Part shown: positions 53,308 to 54,598 of the stretch, in pieces
Position numbering within the stretch: position 1 is the stretch's first letter
How the letters are laid out: every line of letters begins with the position of its first letter
Made by a program: the position numbers and the translations under genes
Assembly: GCF_000719475.1 (NCBI RefSeq)
Contig: NZ_JOGO01000041.1
Coordinates: 1 to 54,598, forward strand
Source of the DNA: Streptomyces sp. NRRL F-5630
Lineage (GTDB): Bacteria; Actinomycetota; Actinomycetes; Streptomycetales; Streptomycetaceae
Direction of reading: 5' to 3'
Length of the DNA: 54,598 bases
Notes under the pieces: model-generated
What the model saw: only the letters and a program-made list of their open reading frames with translations
What the model was told of the DNA's origin: nothing
The model's database searches: none

Positions 53308-54598
53308 TCAGCCCCCGATCCGACGCGCGACCACGGGGCCGATCTCCCCGGCCGGGCCGCGCTTCAGCATGTCGTCGTGCGCGCAGTCCACGAGGTGCGT
53401 GTCGATTGGGCCGTCCACGTACCGCGCCCACTGAGTCTCCCGTTCCGGGGCGGTGGCCGTGCCGCCCTTCGCTACGAAGAGAGTCAGCTCACCCCGGTAC
53501 GGTTCCAGCGCGACCCCGGCCGACAGACGCCCGAAGTTGCGTACCACCGCCGCCAGACGCCGCGTCTCCAGGCCGTCCAGGACGGCCGCGACCCCGTCGG
53601 CGCCGAGTGCTCCAGCATCCCCCGCGGGGCGTTCTCCGGGGTGCCCCGCTTGCCGCTGTTCCCCGGGGCCGAAGTACTCGGTGAGCAGCCGGACGACCTC
53701 GGCGCCCTCCGGGAGGTCCTCGTCGTCCTCTCCGGCGGTCACCGGCTCGGGTGAGGCGTCCAGCACCGCCAGAAAGGCGACCTCCTCGCCCGCCCGCTGG
53801 AGCGCCGTCGCCATCATGTGCGCGACGACACCGCCGAACGACCAGCCCAGCAGGTGGTACGGGCCGTGCGGCTGGACGGCGCGGATCTGCTCGACGTAGT
53901 CGCGCACCAACTCCTCCAGGCTGCCCGGCAACTGCTCCCCGGTGCCGGTGGGTTCAGGGTCCCGGAGTCCACGGGCCTGGAGCGCGTACACGGGGTGGCG
54001 CGGGCCGATGTGCCGCAGCAGCGTGGCGTAGACCCAGCCGACCCCGGAGACCGGATGCACGCAGAACAACGCGGCCGCGTCCCCGGTCGCGCGGAGCGGC
54101 AGCAGCACGTCGAAGGAGCCGTCCCCGGCGTCCTCCTGCGCGAGGCCGGCGAGCGCGGCGACCGTGGGCGCGGCGAACAGGTCCCGGATGGCCGGCTCGA
54201 AACGCAAGGTCTCCCTGATCCGCCCGATCAGCCGGGTGGCGAGCAGGGAGTGCCCGCCGAGGGCGAAGAAGTCGTCGTCCACCCCCACGGAGGGCAGTCC
54301 CAGCACCTCGGCGAACAGGCCGCAGAGCACTTCCTCGCGCGGGGTTCGTGGCTCGCGGCCGGGGTTGGCGGTGGGAATTTCCGGTGCGGGCAGGGCGCGC
54401 CGGTCGAGCTTGCCGTTCGTGGTGACGGGGAGGGTGTCGAGGAGGACGTAGGCGGTGGGGACCATGTAGTCGGGCAGGTTCCGGGTGGCCAATGTGCGCA
54501 GTGTGGCGGTGAGTTCGGGTTCCGCCGCGCCCTCTGTGGTGATGTAGGCGACGAGTCGGGTGTCGCCGGGGTGGTCTTGGCGGGGGATGACGGTTGCT
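53308..54598 (-). CDS. NRPS terminal module, A-domain C-terminus, PCP and thioesterase (5' partial)
   Basis: The frame runs open to the right window edge, so the visible ~430 residues are the C-terminus of a larger enzyme. From the edge it shows the end of an adenylation domain ([27 protein letters not shown], and motif A10 [13 protein letters not shown]), a peptidyl carrier domain with [16 protein letters not shown] (phosphopantetheine Ser), and a type I thioesterase with [13 protein letters not shown], nucleophile Ser in [13 protein letters not shown], Asp in AVLDAS and His in [11 protein letters not shown]. The thioesterase releases or cyclises the peptide. No residue specificity can be read because the A-domain core is outside the window. 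Confidence 0.94.
   Translation of the reverse strand, partial: ATVIPRQDHPGDTRLVAYITTEGAAEPELTATLRTLATRNLPDYMVPTAYVLLDTLPVTTNGKLDRRALPAPEIPTANPGREPRTPREEVLCGLFAEVLGLPSVGVDDDFFALGGHSLLATRLIGRIRETLRFEPAIRDLFAAPTVAALAGLAQEDAGDGSFDVLLPLRATGDAAALFCVHPVSGVGWVYATLLRHIGPRHPVYALQARGLRDPEPTGTGEQLPGSLEELVRDYVEQIRAVQPHGPYHLLGWSFGGVVAHMMATALQRAGEEVAFLAVLDASPEPVTAGEDDEDLPEGAEVVRLLTEYFGPGEQRQAGHPGERPAGDAGALGADGVAAVLDGLETRRLAAVVRNFGRLSAGVALEPYRGELTLFVAKGGTATAPERETQWARYVDGPIDTHLVDCAHDDMLKRGPAGEIGPVVARRIGG

Overview
This window is a stretch of a high-GC actinobacterial chromosome, almost certainly Streptomyces. Coding regions show strong G/C at third codon positions. The genes are typical of the genus: a MsiK-type sugar ABC operon without its own ATPase, an NsdA-like regulator, SpoIIE-type phosphatase, MpaB, DUF6458 and DUF4232 proteins, and many secreted carbohydrate-active enzymes. 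No rRNA, tRNA, CRISPR array, insertion sequence or phage gene was seen.

Left part (1-12.7 kb): the 3' end of a GH75 chitosanase gene (+), then on the minus strand a PTS-type dihydroxyacetone kinase operon (dhaK-dhaL-dhaM) and an orphan opcA. A FhuF-like 2Fe-2S protein follows (+). Next comes a Clp-N/HTH protein (-) whose promoter carries two CAACCCTnGGTTG palindromes and looks leaderless, divergent from a large secreted GH92 alpha-mannosidase (+). A type II NADH dehydrogenase, a 2H phosphoesterase and an NAD(P)-binding protein close the block.

Middle (13-38.5 kb): a ROK repressor divergent from a sugar-binding lipoprotein, two permeases and a GH1 beta-glucosidase forms a self-contained glycoside uptake and hydrolysis locus. 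Then come a DUF6458/MreB-like pair, an MHS-family transporter, a cysteine-rich four-helix protein, an MpaB-like oxygenase, a tandem universal stress protein behind a DevR/OsdR-like box, a secreted amidase, an aminoglycoside-phosphotransferase-fold protein divergent from an NsdA-like regulator, a SpoIIE-domain protein with replaced metal ligands, an ATP-dependent DNA ligase, a quinone oxidoreductase, an aldo/keto reductase and an MFS exporter.

Secreted-glycan block (38.8-46 kb): three secreted minus-strand genes (discoidin plus beta-helix, clan GH-A hydrolase plus discoidin, DUF1996) and a divergent LacI regulator. Two GAGAGCGCTCTC palindromes lie in the DUF1996/LacI intergenic region. A 17-bp minisatellite separates LacI from katG. 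KatG has no adjacent furA; a TGGACAAAGTCCA palindrome fills the spacer of its promoter.

Right edge (49.5-54.6 kb): the end of a nonribosomal peptide gene cluster on the minus strand, transcribed in the order NRPS terminal module (A C-terminus, PCP, thioesterase), MbtH-like protein, signal peptidase II (LspA), FAD-dependent oxidoreductase, MFS exporter. An lspA next to an NRPS thioesterase module suggests target-duplication self-resistance, as would be expected for an LspA-inhibiting lipopeptide of the globomycin type. This is the most interesting hypothesis in the window, but the rest of the cluster lies beyond the right edge.
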